Positions 36,501 to 46,734 of a stretch of DNA of 64,000 bases are shown here, in pieces. Each line of letters starts with the position of its first letter. Position 1 is the stretch's first letter. The notes below the pieces were generated by a model. The model was not told the DNA's origin, did no database searches, and worked only from the letters and a program-made list of their open reading frames with translations. This DNA is from Metopolophium dirhodum (lineage: Eukaryota; Arthropoda; Insecta; Hemiptera; Aphididae). A program made the translations under genes and the position numbers. Location of the stretch: the NCBI RefSeq assembly GCF_019925205.1, contig NC_083561.1, positions 8,865,217-8,929,216 of the forward strand. The letters are read 5' to 3'.

Positions 36501-37904
36501 ACACAATGATACAACAAAATAATAATATTTACCAAAGACAATGATTGCAAGCACGATAACCATAAAGACTATTCCAAGAAAATTGACAGGACACAAATGG
36601 TTCTTCTTCAAAAATTAAATCATCTACTTTAAAGTGTTTTGTTGCAACAAGACACTTACCCTAAAATAAATGTATTGTAATTGAAAAAAAACTCAATTTT
36701 GGTTACATTTTAAGAGGACGTTACACCCAAATGTGTTGTCTCCATCTCACAAATGTACGACATAGCAAAAACTGTTTTGCGCGGAAAAGAACCGAGAAGG
36801 CTAAAGTTATAACTAAGAAACGAGATTTTCACCACATAAAAACAAGAGCTTTGGGTGTGCAACGTTGTTTTTACTTTTTTATATCATTTATATGAAAAAA
36901 GTTTTTCAAGTATGAAAAACACAAACAATAATGATTTTTGAAACAGTAAGAACTTTTTTCATATAAGTGATATTAAAAAAATAAAAACAACGTTGCACAG
37001 CCAAGGTTCTCCTTTTTATCTGGTGTAAATCTCGTTTCTTTGTTATTACTGTAGCCTTCTCGGTTCTTTCCCGCGCAAAACAGTTTTTGCTATGTTGTAC
37101 ATTTGTAAGACGGAGACAACACATGCGAGTGTAGCGTCCTCTTAATAATATATTACAGCTTATAGGTGTAGAAAAATTAGTGTTATGTTAAACGTAAACA
37201 TACAGTAACTTATAACTTCCTAAAGGTAGCTATGAAAAAATATTGGTCTATGTATCTTTTACATGGTTTGGTCATTATATATATAACAGTACTGAGTTAT
37301 TATTTTCACTTATGGGCTATGATGACGTAATATGCTGAATAGTAAAAAAGAACAACAAATCTGTTTGAATTAAGTGAATTAGTTATTAGTTATTACTCAC
37401 TAAACAATAAACAATAAAATAAAATAGATTAAAACTGTATTATATTATTCACTTTTTTTTACCCATCTAACGCAATATACAATAGTGTTACCTATCAAAA
37501 TGTTATTTCATGAAGCATTATATATTTATATAATGATATATGGTACCTAACTCTCTCGTAATGTCATGTTTTTAATGTTTAGTAAAGAATGATATTTTTA
37601 AACATTGTTTTCGGGCTTTTTGTACTCTTTTTTCCTTGAACCCCCGGACTTTTTATTCCGATGTCAGGTTCAATATACCAGAATAATACATTCATATATT
37701 GGAATAGTATGACTTAATATAATATCAAGTCATCAAGAAGACGTTGAGTAAATAGATACCTACTTAAAACCTCATAATTACTATGCGATATATTATCAAA
37801 TACGCCGATAATCATAATAACGTGGAATCTATAATAATTATACTTACTTTGACAGGGTCGTAGGTAATCGTATATCCTTTGTCGTCGGTATCCATTTCGG
37901 CCAT
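33534..37904 (-). CDS. SMYD5: SET/MYND-type lysine methyltransferase SMYD5
   Basis: Nine exons (37848-37904, 36533-36660, 36342-36468, 35726-35835, 34621-34729, 34427-34555, 34192-34366, 33712-33934, 33534-33639) give 387 residues. GKCLVATKHFKVDDLIFEEEP opens the split SET domain. Cysteine pairs (CNHC, CESC, CSSTC) form the MYND-type zinc region. The SET core has NHSCFPNA (about 300-307) and GDEINISYI, which bind S-adenosylmethionine and substrate. A post-SET cysteine cluster (CRCIKCEEQ) precedes the acidic tail DDDSEMEDDST, a short version of the poly-acidic C-terminus typical of SMYD5. Mammalian SMYD5 methylates histone and ribosomal protein lysines. Intron 1 carries a TTAA foldback element and intron 3 an 'ATAGGCG' element. 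Confidence 0.92.
35003..35095. repeat. Dispersed GATTCTGAGC repeat in a SMYD5 intron
   Basis: GATTCTGAGCCTAGCGATGA, followed by ATGTATTAATTTTACAA, matches the opening of the repeat at 6187. The 3' limit is uncertain. Confidence 0.5.
35909..36268. mobile_element. 'ATAGGCG' inverted-repeat element in a SMYD5 intron
   Basis: The ends are AGGCGTGCGCACG on the left and TTGCACACGCCTAT on the right. TACAGTTCAT occurs outside both ends (35909-35918 and 36259-36268), a probable target duplication of about 10 bp. The interior has a long T run (about 36160-36182) and no reading frame. The fragment GCACACGCCTATG near 63588 belongs to the same family. Confidence 0.65.
36710..37145. mobile_element. Foldback MITE flanked by TTAA (copy 2)
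   Basis: The body is 36714-37141 (428 bp) in SMYD5 intron 1. The left end TTAAGAGGACGTTACACCC mirrors the right end GTGTAGCGTCCTCTTAA. Arms of about 190 bp pair almost throughout (GCGCGGAAAAGAACCGAGAAGG with its reverse complement). It has TTAA at both edges and the same GAGGA terminal motif as copy 1, so both belong to one superfamily, although the arm interiors differ. Confidence 0.85.
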
Positions 37905-38280
37905 CAAAGAAATGATTTTACACGCTTTTCACCGGTATGTTAGGTTACGTTAGGATCGGCGATTGTTCGAAGCTAAAAGTATAAAATGTAACCCTCAACC
38001 CACGTGCAAATATGTATATATTATAATATCGATGATACTTACAATAAAAGTATTAATAATTGTAGTGTTGTACTTGATATCTTGATACCTAATTAATATT
38101 ATTTAATATTTTAATGGTGAATAGTCAGTTAGAACTTAGAAGTTTAGAACCTCTTTTTCTGTGAAGACGTAAAGAGTCGACTGTTATAATTAATTAATGT
38201 CAACACTCGACAACTAACAACTGCATACACGTCTTATGCACATGTATAAATGCGTAATCGTACAAGCTATACAATTTAAA

Positions 38281-39085
38281 GAGGGGCATGGTTCAAAATA
38301 ATGCAAATATTTTCCAAAAAACGCAGAAAACATGAATAATCCCTATACTACGCGGGTTTAAGTAACAACCCTAGCGTACGCAGCACAGCCTGTGGCCGTT
38401 TAATCGTGCGACTCAGCACGGCTATAGATAGTAATGTTTGCCCATCGATCCATGATTCCCATACTTGAAAAGTGTCTACCGAAATGAATCAGTATTAAAG
38501 TTAAATTAAACAGCTGGAGACTTAAACACTAGCGCTTATATGTCATAGTGGCCATCACGGAACTACGACTTACACTTGAAAGATAATTGCATTTATAGCC
38601 ACTACAACAAATAAGCGCTAGTGCGTAAGTCTCCGGCTGTTTAATACCGATAATGGAGATTCATTTCGGTTGACACTTTTCTAGATTCGTTGGGCAACCA
38701 TACTATCTTTAACCATGCCCATTAGTCATTTCGGGACGTTATCAGAAGCAGAGTTTGGTAACTTTGGTTTCCTTCAAGGCTTGTGTATCAATACACCTTG
38801 GTGGCTTGGTCTCCTTCTATAGTATCTATATTATAGCAGTGCTTATAGTCCGTGGCACGATTTAAGATCAGTGTTTAACAGGTTGAGATTTCCGGCTTCC
38901 GCACTAGTCCTTATTCGTTGTAGTGAATGTCGACTGACATTACAAGCGAAATTGCGTAAATATCCAGCCGTTTAATACCGATTATAGATTTCGGTAGACA
39001 CTTTTCAAATATGGGAAATGGAAATCATTCAATCATGCTGGGTCGATGGGCAAGGGCAACCATACTATCCATGGCCGTGGTCCGA
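38281..39085. repeat. Cluster of three related inverted modules
   Basis: A module of about 150 bp occurs three times: about 38395-38560, inverted at about 38590-38725, and again inverted at about 38895-39075. Shared words include AAGTGTCTACCGAAATGAATC, its reverse complement TTTCGGTAGACACTTTTC, AGCGCTAGTG and CCATACTATC. GGGCATGGTT and its complement AACCATGCCC mark outer edges of the first pair. It is probably a foldback transposon with an extra rearranged arm. Confidence 0.6.
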
Positions 39086-39511
39086 GCCTAGACGATAGAC
39101 CTATAAACCTTTATCTATTCCATGGACCTCTATAGAGTATGATGTTTTCAGACATGTTTATAAAGAAGGGTTATGGCACGGTAGATGGTAAATACTCTCT
39201 CTACAACTGGTTTTTGGCATAAACAAAGATATGTAATATTATCATATACGGTATACATATTAATATAATGATATGGACTAATCGTAAAGAATTAAAGTCG
39301 AAGACACTGTTGAAAAAGTATAGCTTACAACTTCCTCTACCTATTAACTAAATGTTTAGAAAAAGATAGAGTGCATGCTTAAGGATTGACTATCATATTC
39401 ATGATATGCACGGCCAATTCTTTCTCTATCAGCTATCAATTATCTAACCATGTTCATGAATTATGAGTAATTTAATTAAATGGTTTATTTACGAGTTAAC
39501 GACTATGTTTG

Positions 39512-39683
39512 GCACGTCTTAGACGTCATAGGCGCCAATAGCGTTTGGGATTTGGGGGGGCTAAAGCCTTACTTTGATAATATTGAATAGGGAAGCTTAA
39601 AACAAAATGTAGAAAATGCTAGGGGTGGACGCTTAGCCCCTAAAGCCCCCCCCTTTTTTGCGCCTATGCACGTCTAGACGAGT
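39512..39683. mobile_element. Small 'ATAGGCGC' element with long flanking duplication
   Basis: The body is about 39528-39667 (140 bp), with ATAGGCGC at one end and GCGCCTAT at the other. GCACGTCT followed by AGACG lies on both sides (about 15 bp with one indel). The interior has G-rich and C-rich runs (GGGGGGGCTAAAGC, GCCCCTAAAGCCCCCC). It is a sibling in style of the element at 35919. Confidence 0.55.
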
Positions 39684-39689
39684 ATCCTT

Positions 39690-40384
39690 TGGAGGTCAAA
39701 TAGTCAATGCAAGACGTGAAGTCCATATATTATAATATGGCTATAATAATCATATAATATATATTATTATGTGGGTATAAATTACCTTAATGCATTCAAA
39801 ACGGTTTTCTATACACGGCTACGGCCAACTTAGGGCGTCTTAAACTTACTCTGTCCAGAACTTGTTCCATAGACAAGAATACCACAGAGTATAAAAATGA
39901 GAACACAAGATTTTTTCTCTAGTCTAAATAAATAAAAAAAAAACTATCTGATCATTTATTTTTACTGTACAATATTATTATGACAAATTTATCGATCATC
40001 CATGATATAAGGAATCGTACGAATCACAAATGAGATAAATTATGGTACGGTTGGCAATGATAGTTGTTTGCAAAAATAAGAAAATAAATTGTCGGTCAGT
40101 AAAAAAACCAGCGAGTCGCACGGGACGCGTAAGTGATAAGAAAAAAACCCGTAATCCCCCGCGAGACCACGACCCACTTCACACTTGTCAGGCAAAGTAA
40201 TAGAAATTAAAATAATGTTAAGGCATACCTTGCCCATGTGGTTTGTCTGTCGATCGGTTTGAAAATCGAAAACATTCCGCGCATAGATATTTATTAATAT
40301 GTCTATGGTTCCGCACCAATAATAGAGTGGGAGGGCCGAACATGGCTCGCTATTGGCTGGGCGTGTATGTAAACAAGTCAGGCA
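39690..40384. other. Intergenic DNA left of the P-like element
   Basis: No gene is supported. The 149-codon minus frame at 40040-40489 crosses the transposon end and has no splice sites or motif, so it is a chance frame. The GC content rises towards the insertion site, which would have been continuous with 46735 onwards before insertion. Confidence 0.45.
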
Positions 40385-40640
40385 CCATCGATCATAGAGT
40401 AATATAGAGAGGGCCTTACATATCTCAGCTGCACAAGAAAGTGAAGCGCAAAAGGTATATGATTGCCAGTTTAAGTGGATAGTACACAAAAATTATTGTA
40501 CAATATATGGTAAAACGATTCACCTGTAATGCCGTTATCATTGATACATTTGTTATCTCGTGTGTTGTTTAGTATCTTTTTTCTATGGTTAAGATTTAGA
40601 CGCTTTTACTGTTTTTATTTATTTTTGCTGGTAATTAAAA

Positions 40641-43600
40641 ATGCCTAGTTGTCTAGTTTGTGGAAGAACGAACAATGCCAAAGCTAAATCGGCTAATATA
40701 ACTTTTCATAGGTATGTTATCTTGTGAAATGAAATCTTTATTTTCAATTTTTTTTTTTTGAAGTGATTATCATAGACTTTTACTTTGACTATTTATTTCA
40801 GATTTCCGCTTAAAGACACTTACAAGAGTAAATGGTACAATTTTTTGGGAGAAAATGGCATACTACCTGATAAAGTATCAAAGACAAGTTTAGTTTGTTC
40901 AGCACATTTTGACGATTCATTTTTTGTAATGGGAAAGGGTAGAAGACTGTTACTTAAACATGCTATTCCTACTAAAATTATCAACAGAATAAAATGTGTA
41001 AGTGTGCATTTTGAGTAGTTTAAAACAAAACAAAGTAACTCCATAACGGATAGGTATCTAATCTACATTTATTATTTTAGGCTAAACAACAATACTCAGA
41101 AACTGTAACCAACTTGCCTGTAATTAAAACTTTTTATACTAGTTCTGCTAGCGATTCAGTTGACAACATTGCTTCTTTAAATGTTACCAGAACTTTAGTG
41201 AAGGTGAGTCATAATTAATAATAATTTACAATACACAATAGAATATAATAAATTACAAAAATATACTACCTAATACTAATAAAACATAAAGCAATTGGGT
41301 ATGTTTTATAATTTAAAACTCAGATAAATGAAAATTGCTTAAAGTTTTATTAATTTTTAGTGTCCTTTGAGCAACATAGAGGTAGACGGAGTATCTTTAT
41401 TGGAACCAGTTCAATCAAGTTCTAGTGAAGAAGAAGGAGTACTACCATTAGACAATTCTTCTGTATCAATGATGAATTGTGAAACAATCACACCCAATAA
41501 AAATATCTCGGTAATATTAAAAATTATAATACAATTGTACATACATTAATCATAAAATTACAATATATTTGTTTTTTTATAATTTTTTTTTTAGAATGTA
41601 CTTGACTCATCCACAATGTCCATAGACACCGAGATAGTTCCAGATGACACTCCACGCAAAATCGCATTGAAAAAAAATCTTCGCCAACTATCACATGAAG
41701 TCACTATCAAAAATATTAAAATGAAAATCCTTCAGCAAAAAATAAGGCGCCAAAGTAAAAGAATTTCATCTATGAAGAATATAATTTCCGAGCTTCAAAA
41801 ACAAAATTTAATTGATGAGGAAGCCAGTTATACCCTGTCTGAGTCTTTTGGTAAGCATAAAGATTTAATAACTAATTGGACAAAAAAAAAATTAGGTAAA
41901 AAAGTTCCAAAGACATATAGTGCCACCATTCGTCAATTTGCTTTATCATTACATTTTTTTTCTGCTAAAGCATATTCGTATGTAAGACAGCAGTTTGACA
42001 CGATTTTGCCTCATAGTAGAACTCTTAGTAAATGGTACAGAAATGTCAATGCTGAACCAGGTTTTACTGAAGAGTCGTTAAAAATGCTGACACTTAAAGT
42101 AAATAATTCACCCCATCCTATTTTATTAGCTTTGTCTATGGATGAAATGGCTATAAGACAACACCTGGAATTTGATGGTACTAAGTATTATGGAAGGGTT
42201 GATATGGGAAATTATATGGATAATGATAGTTTAAACACAGCTAAACAATGTTTTGTTTTTATGGTAGTCTCGGTAAATGAGAATTGGAAGTTACCAATTG
42301 GTTATTTTGTAGTGGATGCTTTAAAAAGTGCACAAAAAGTTGAACTGGTTCGCCACGCATTAAATGTATTGAACAGCACTGGTGTAAAAGTCTTGAGCTT
42401 AACATTTGATGGTTGTTCTAGTAATATTAGTGCAGCTCAACTTTTAGGTTGTAATTATGTTTTGAGTGCATTAGATACATCTTTTTCTTCTGGCTTTGAA
42501 AGTAATCCAAAAATTGTAACCCTTTTTGATCCTGCACATATGATCAAATTGGTTCGTAATGCTTTTGGTGAAAAGAAGGTCTTTAGAGATAGTACAAATA
42601 ATGATATAAAATTTGAATATGTCCGACAATTGTGTTATTTGCAAGAGAAGGAAGGATGCCATCTTGCTAATAAACTGCGAAAACAGCATCTTCTTTATTT
42701 TAAACAAAAGATGAAAGTAAAACTTGCAACCCAACTACTTAGTCAGTCAGTAGCAGATGCATTGACATTTTGCAAAGATAGCCTCAAACTAAAAGAGTTT
42801 TCTAATGCAGGTGCTACCATACAATTTATCGAACTCTTTAATACTGGCTTTGACATATTAAACTCAAAATCTATCAACTGTGTAGGATTTAAAAAAGCAC
42901 TATGTGAAGAAAACATTCAAGAAGTTAGATTGTTCACAGAAAAAATGACAACATATATTAAAGGTCTTAAAATTCAAGATAGACCAGGAGTTTTTACACC
43001 CGTACTTGAATCACAACGAAAAACTGGGTTTCTTGGATTTATAGTCAGTTTAAATAGTATTTTACAGCTATATACTTTGTTTGTGGAAACTGATGTCTTA
43101 CAACATATGAAAATTTATAAATTTAGCCAAGATCATGTAGAACTGTTTTTCGGTAGTATAAGGGCCCACGGTGGGCATAACAATAATCCAACAGTGAGGC
43201 AGTTTCGTTCAGCATACCAAAAAATAGTTATCAGAACAAATGATATACCAAGTTTTAATACTGGTAATTGTATACCACTTGAAGAGATAGATATTCTTCA
43301 CTACTCCAGTTCAGATCCAGTTACTGTTTTAAATAACAATTCTTCAGGTTGCAGTTTTGATCCAATTGATGAAGAAAATGAACAAGATATTTCTGCATTT
43401 ATAATGGACCATGATTATATTGGAAGTCACAGTTCATACTCTTTTAGTAATTTTTCAAAAGAAATCATTGTTTATATTTCAGGATTTGTAGTTCATAAAT
43501 TGACCAATGTACTGAAATGTGATGTTTGCAAACATGCATTGTGTGCTGCTGAAAAAGAATGTTTTTTAAATTCGTTGATAACATTAAAAAATAAGGGAGG

Positions 43601-43943
43601 CATTCATGGTGGACTTATTTTTCCAAGCAAAGATGTCATAGATGTTTGTTTCATTACAGAAAACATTTTGAGAACATATGATTATACTTCTAAAGCTGTA
43701 AATAAATTACAAGTTCAAACCGGTGTCCTTAAACATTTTGTATTTAATTCAAATATATTTAAATCATTAAAAAATCATAGTACTGAAACCAGAAGTCCAT
43801 TAGCCGACCATACAACTCTTTTAATAAAATCTATATCTTCTACTTATATAAATATAAAAATAAATTACAGTTTAAAAAAACACAATGAAACCCCTTCTGT
43901 TCGGATGTGGTTTAATAAACTTACTCTTTTTAAAGGACAATAA
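40641..43943 (+). CDS. THAP-domain P-element-type transposase
   Basis: Five exons (40641-40711, 40802-40997, 41081-41203, 41361-41510, 41595-43943) join in frame to 962 residues without a stop. The N-terminal THAP zinc finger is C2CH: MPSCLVCGRT (C4, C7), the FHRFPL turn, W30-region KWYNFLG, LVCSAHF and the AVPTA-like HAIPT. A basic coiled coil lies at about 195-260. The RNase H-like transposase core follows, with PKTYSATIRQFALSLHFFS, the first acidic residue in LSMDEMA (D363), the second in LTFDGCSSN (D452) and the third in SQDHVELFFGS (E696). FDPAHMIKLVRN marks the GTP-binding insertion domain region of P and THAP9 proteins. A cysteine-bearing end (CDVCKHALC) completes it. By homology with Drosophila P transposase it cuts and joins the element's own ends in the nucleus. 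It is longer than Drosophila P (about 750 residues) and similar to THAP9. All catalytic residues appear present. Confidence 0.93.
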
Positions 43944-43957
43944 TTTAGTTTTTGTTT

Positions 43958-45769
43958 ATTATTATTGTATAGTCTCTCTGCCCATTTATTTAATAACTTA
44001 TAACTTGTGTATTGTGTATATAGTTTAATAAACTAAATATTTTTAAATGACAATAATTTTATTTATAGTTTATTATTTACTATTACTGTTATTGTATTTT
44101 CAGGATTAAATGCTGTACCACTGTCAAAATAACAGAATCAATCGCCTGTCTTGTAAAGTATTTGAGTAAAAGTATTCTATGACCGCTTAGTGTGTGTGTT
44201 GTACATTAGGTACATTGTTGTCCAAGCTATAGTATTTGATGGTACTTACAGTTACAACATACACCAAGTCACCAAGTACCAAAAGTGCTGAATTCTTATT
44301 CTAATTAATTTAAGTAAAACTAGAGTGCTGAAATAAAAAATTAATTCAGTTTACTAACGATTAAGTTTAGCTATAAGGTTAAGGTAAAAATGTAAAACAT
44401 AAAAAAAAAGTATTTGAAAGTATATTTAAATACTTTTGAAAATTAGTATTTGTATCTGTACTTGAATACTTTTTAAAAGTATCTTTTACAAGACTGTCAA
44501 TCGTACACCAAAAGAGCAAAACTATTATAAGCTATTATTATTGTATAGTCTCTCCACCCATTTATTTAATAACTTAAACTTGTGTATTGTGTATATAGTT
44601 TAATTAACTAAATATTTTTAAATGACAATAATTGAATTTATAGTTTATGATTTACTATTACTGTTATTGTATTTTCAGGATTAAATGCTGTACCACTGTC
44701 AAAATAACAGAATCAATCGCCTGTCTTGTAAAGTATTTGAGTAAAAGTATTCTATGACCGCTTAGTGTGTGTGTTGTACATTAGGTACATTGTTGTCCAA
44801 GCTATAGTATTTGATGGTACTTACAGTTACAACATACACCAAGTACCAAAAGTGCTGAATTCTTATTTTAATTAATTTAAGTAAAACTAGAGTGCTGTAA
44901 TAAGAAATTAATTCAGTTTACTAATGATTAAGTTTAGCTATAAGGTTAAGGTAAAAATGTAAAACATAAAAAAAAAGTATTTGAAAGTATATTTAAATAC
45001 TTTTGAATATTAGTATTTGTATCTGTACTTGAATACTTTTTAAAAGTATCTTTTACAAGACTGTCAATCGTACACCAAAAGAGCAAAACTATTATAAGCT
45101 ATTATTATTGTATAGTCACTCCACCCATTTATTTAATAACTTATAACTTGTGTATTGTGTATATAGTTTAATTAACTAAATATTTTTAAATGACAATAAT
45201 TGAATTTATAGTTTATGATTTACTATTACTGTTATTGTATTTTCAGGATTAAATGCTGTACCACTGTCAAAATAACAGAATCAATCGCCTGTCTTGTAAA
45301 GTATTTGAGTAAAAGTATTCTATGACCGCTTAGTGTGTGTGTTGTACATTAGGTACATTGTTGTCCAAGCTATAGTATTTGATGGTACTTACAGTTACAA
45401 CATACACCAAGTCACCAAGTACCAAAAGTGCTGAATTCTTATTCTAATTAATTTAAGTAAAACTAGAGTGCTGAAATAAAAAATTAATTCAGTTTACTAA
45501 CGATTAAGTTTAGCTATAAGGTTAAGGTAAAAATGTAAAACATAAAAAAAAAGTATTTGAAAATATATTTAAATACTTTTGAATATTAGTATTTGTATCT
45601 GTACTTGAATACTTTTTAAAAGTATCTTTTACAAGACTGTCAATCGTACACCAAAAGAGCAAAACTATTATAAGCTATTATTATTGTATAGTCTCTCCGC
45701 CCATTTATTTAATAACTTATAACTTGTGTATTGTGTATATAGCTTAATAAACTAAATATTTTTAAATGA
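43958..45769 (+). repeat. Tandem array of 576-bp units (about 3.1 copies)
   Basis: The anchor word TTGTATAGTC falls at 43965, 44541, 45108 and 45684, giving periods of 576, 567 and 576 bp. The last copy is partial. Units are nearly identical, differing by single bases and one short deletion (an ACCAAGTC word missing in unit 2). The array starts about 15 bp after the transposase stop codon, and each unit has an AATAAA-like word, so it appears to be an amplified transposase 3' flank. Each unit also carries a TTTTCAG acceptor-like tract and a copy of the MITE described at 44146-44496. Confidence 0.92.
44138..44504. mobile_element. hAT-like MITE carried in every array unit
   Basis: The body is about 44146-44496 (351 bp). 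The ends CTGTCTTGTAAA and (reverse complement) CAGTCTTGTAAAAG form inverted repeats. The flanks TCAATCGC and TCAATCGT match at 7 of 8. The interior is rich in AAGTATTTAAATAC-type words. The same structure recurs in units 2 and 3, so the insertion predates the tandem amplification. Confidence 0.65.
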
Positions 45770-45839
45770 ATTAAAATTATGGTATTTTCTCTTTTCTTTT
45801 TGCGGCATGTTTGTTTCCTTAACTATTGCTTGTTTTCAG

Positions 45840-45907
45840 TGCAAGAAGTCGTGCTTAAAGACACACCGAATGATGCAGCAAATCCAGAGAAGAGTTGTGC
45901 ATGCTAA
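45840..45907 (+). pseudogene. Orphan Rab6-type C-terminal exon inside the transposon
   Basis: After a strong acceptor (TTGCTTGTTTTCAG), 68 bases read (A)TG + QEVVLKDTPND... and end in SCAC then TAA at 45905-45907. From memory, insect Rab6 ends MQEVVLKDSPNE...GGCAC; 15 of 22 positions agree, and the Met codon split by the intron fits. Rab6 is a Golgi small GTPase, and the CXC end is its double geranylgeranylation site. No exon for the GTPase domain was seen anywhere upstream in the window, so this is a gene fragment, most simply captured by the P-like element. It keeps its splice acceptor and could be used as a terminal exon by any upstream transcript in phase 1. Confidence 0.72.
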
Positions 45908-46332
45908 TATATAATTTATAGTTAAACTTATATAATTAAAATCCATCCAATTTTTTATTACATATAATAAAGTCTAAAACTGAAGACTAACTATTCTTTT
46001 TTTTCTTTAAATAACAAAGAAAAAATTCTGGTCTTAGTTGGACCAGTAATTAATTAAAATAATACATCTAATTATAATTAAACCTATAATTAGTAATTAT
46101 AATATACTAAAAGAATAACAATTGAAAGAAAATATTTCCACCTCGCTGAACATTCCCAGAGCTTTAAATAAACGCTACATTATTATTGTTTTGTAAACAA
46201 TTATTTTTATTTATTTCACCGTTATAATTTTTAACTAATAGTAGTGTGGTAAATGTAAATGTAAATATATTTTATAATTTTGAACTTTGTATGCATTCAT
46301 TTTTTTCTTACTATCCTTAACACATTGCATAG

Positions 46333-46403
46333 CTGTCGATTTACAGAATCATGCGGCCAATCAGGGAGACTCACAAGAGTCTGAAAGCAGCTGTATGTGT
46401 TAA
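46333..46403 (+). pseudogene. Second Rab-type terminal exon, alternative C-terminus ending CMC
   Basis: After the T-rich tract and CATTGCATAG, an open stretch starts with two bases completing a codon, then VDLQNHAANQGDSQ... and ends SSCMC with TAA at 46401-46403. It has the same splice phase and nearly the same length as the exon at 45840, and also ends in a CXC prenylation motif. It therefore looks like a mutually exclusive alternative last exon of the same Rab gene, captured together with the intervening DNA. A downstream acceptor (TTTACAG at 46346) would break this phase. Confidence 0.5.
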
Positions 46404-46734
46404 TTTTGAATGTTGATTTTTTTTATACATTTGTAATAATCTTATTGCTTTTTAATTTTTATACATAAATAATAAAACTAACTAAGTCGTGTAAGACATT
46501 TAAATTAAGTAGGCAAGTTGCAATTTATTATTGGAATACATGGATTAAGCTCATGTTAAATCAAAAATATGTAAAAAAAAATGCAATGAAGTTACGAAAT
46601 GTGGTTTCATTTTATCGTACACTTTGTGACAACATAATTTTTTTTCACTAGATAGGTAACACTGGCAAACATACACCTTTTCCGCTTCACTTTTTTTTTC
46701 GAACGGCATCTCTATATTACTCTATGCCATCGAT

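Larger units (their letters stand above)
40385..46734 (+). mobile_element. Complete P-element-like transposon with target duplication
   Basis: The body is 40393-46726 (6334 bp). The perfect 18-bp terminal inverted repeats are CATAGAGTAATATAGAGA (40393-40410) and its complement (46709-46726). The 31-bp subterminal inverted repeats at 40440-40470 and 46661-46691 agree at 28 positions. The 8-bp direct repeat CCATCGAT flanks both ends (40385-40392, 46727-46734). Starting with CA, 8-bp duplications and internal inverted repeats are P-element hallmarks. It contains a THAP transposase gene, a tandem array (43958-45769) and a segment with two Rab-type terminal exons. The intact ends, perfect duplication and open transposase indicate a recent and possibly active insertion. 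Confidence 0.93.

Noticed and set aside
40040..40489. A minus-strand gene of 149 residues
   Set aside because: It crosses the exact boundary of the P-like element, so it cannot predate the insertion, and it has no motif.
40641..43943. A domesticated host THAP9 gene rather than a transposon
   Set aside because: Perfect inverted ends and an 8-bp duplication surrounding it show it is still part of a transposon.
43958..45769. A CRISPR-like or satellite array
   Set aside because: Units are about 576 bp, adjacent without unique spacers, in a eukaryotic transposon; it is a simple tandem duplication.
45840..46403. A normal host Rab6 locus with the element in its intron
   Set aside because: Both exons lie inside the transposon ends, and no upstream Rab6 exon was found on the same strand in the window. 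Kept only as an alternative if the gene is extremely long or misassembled.
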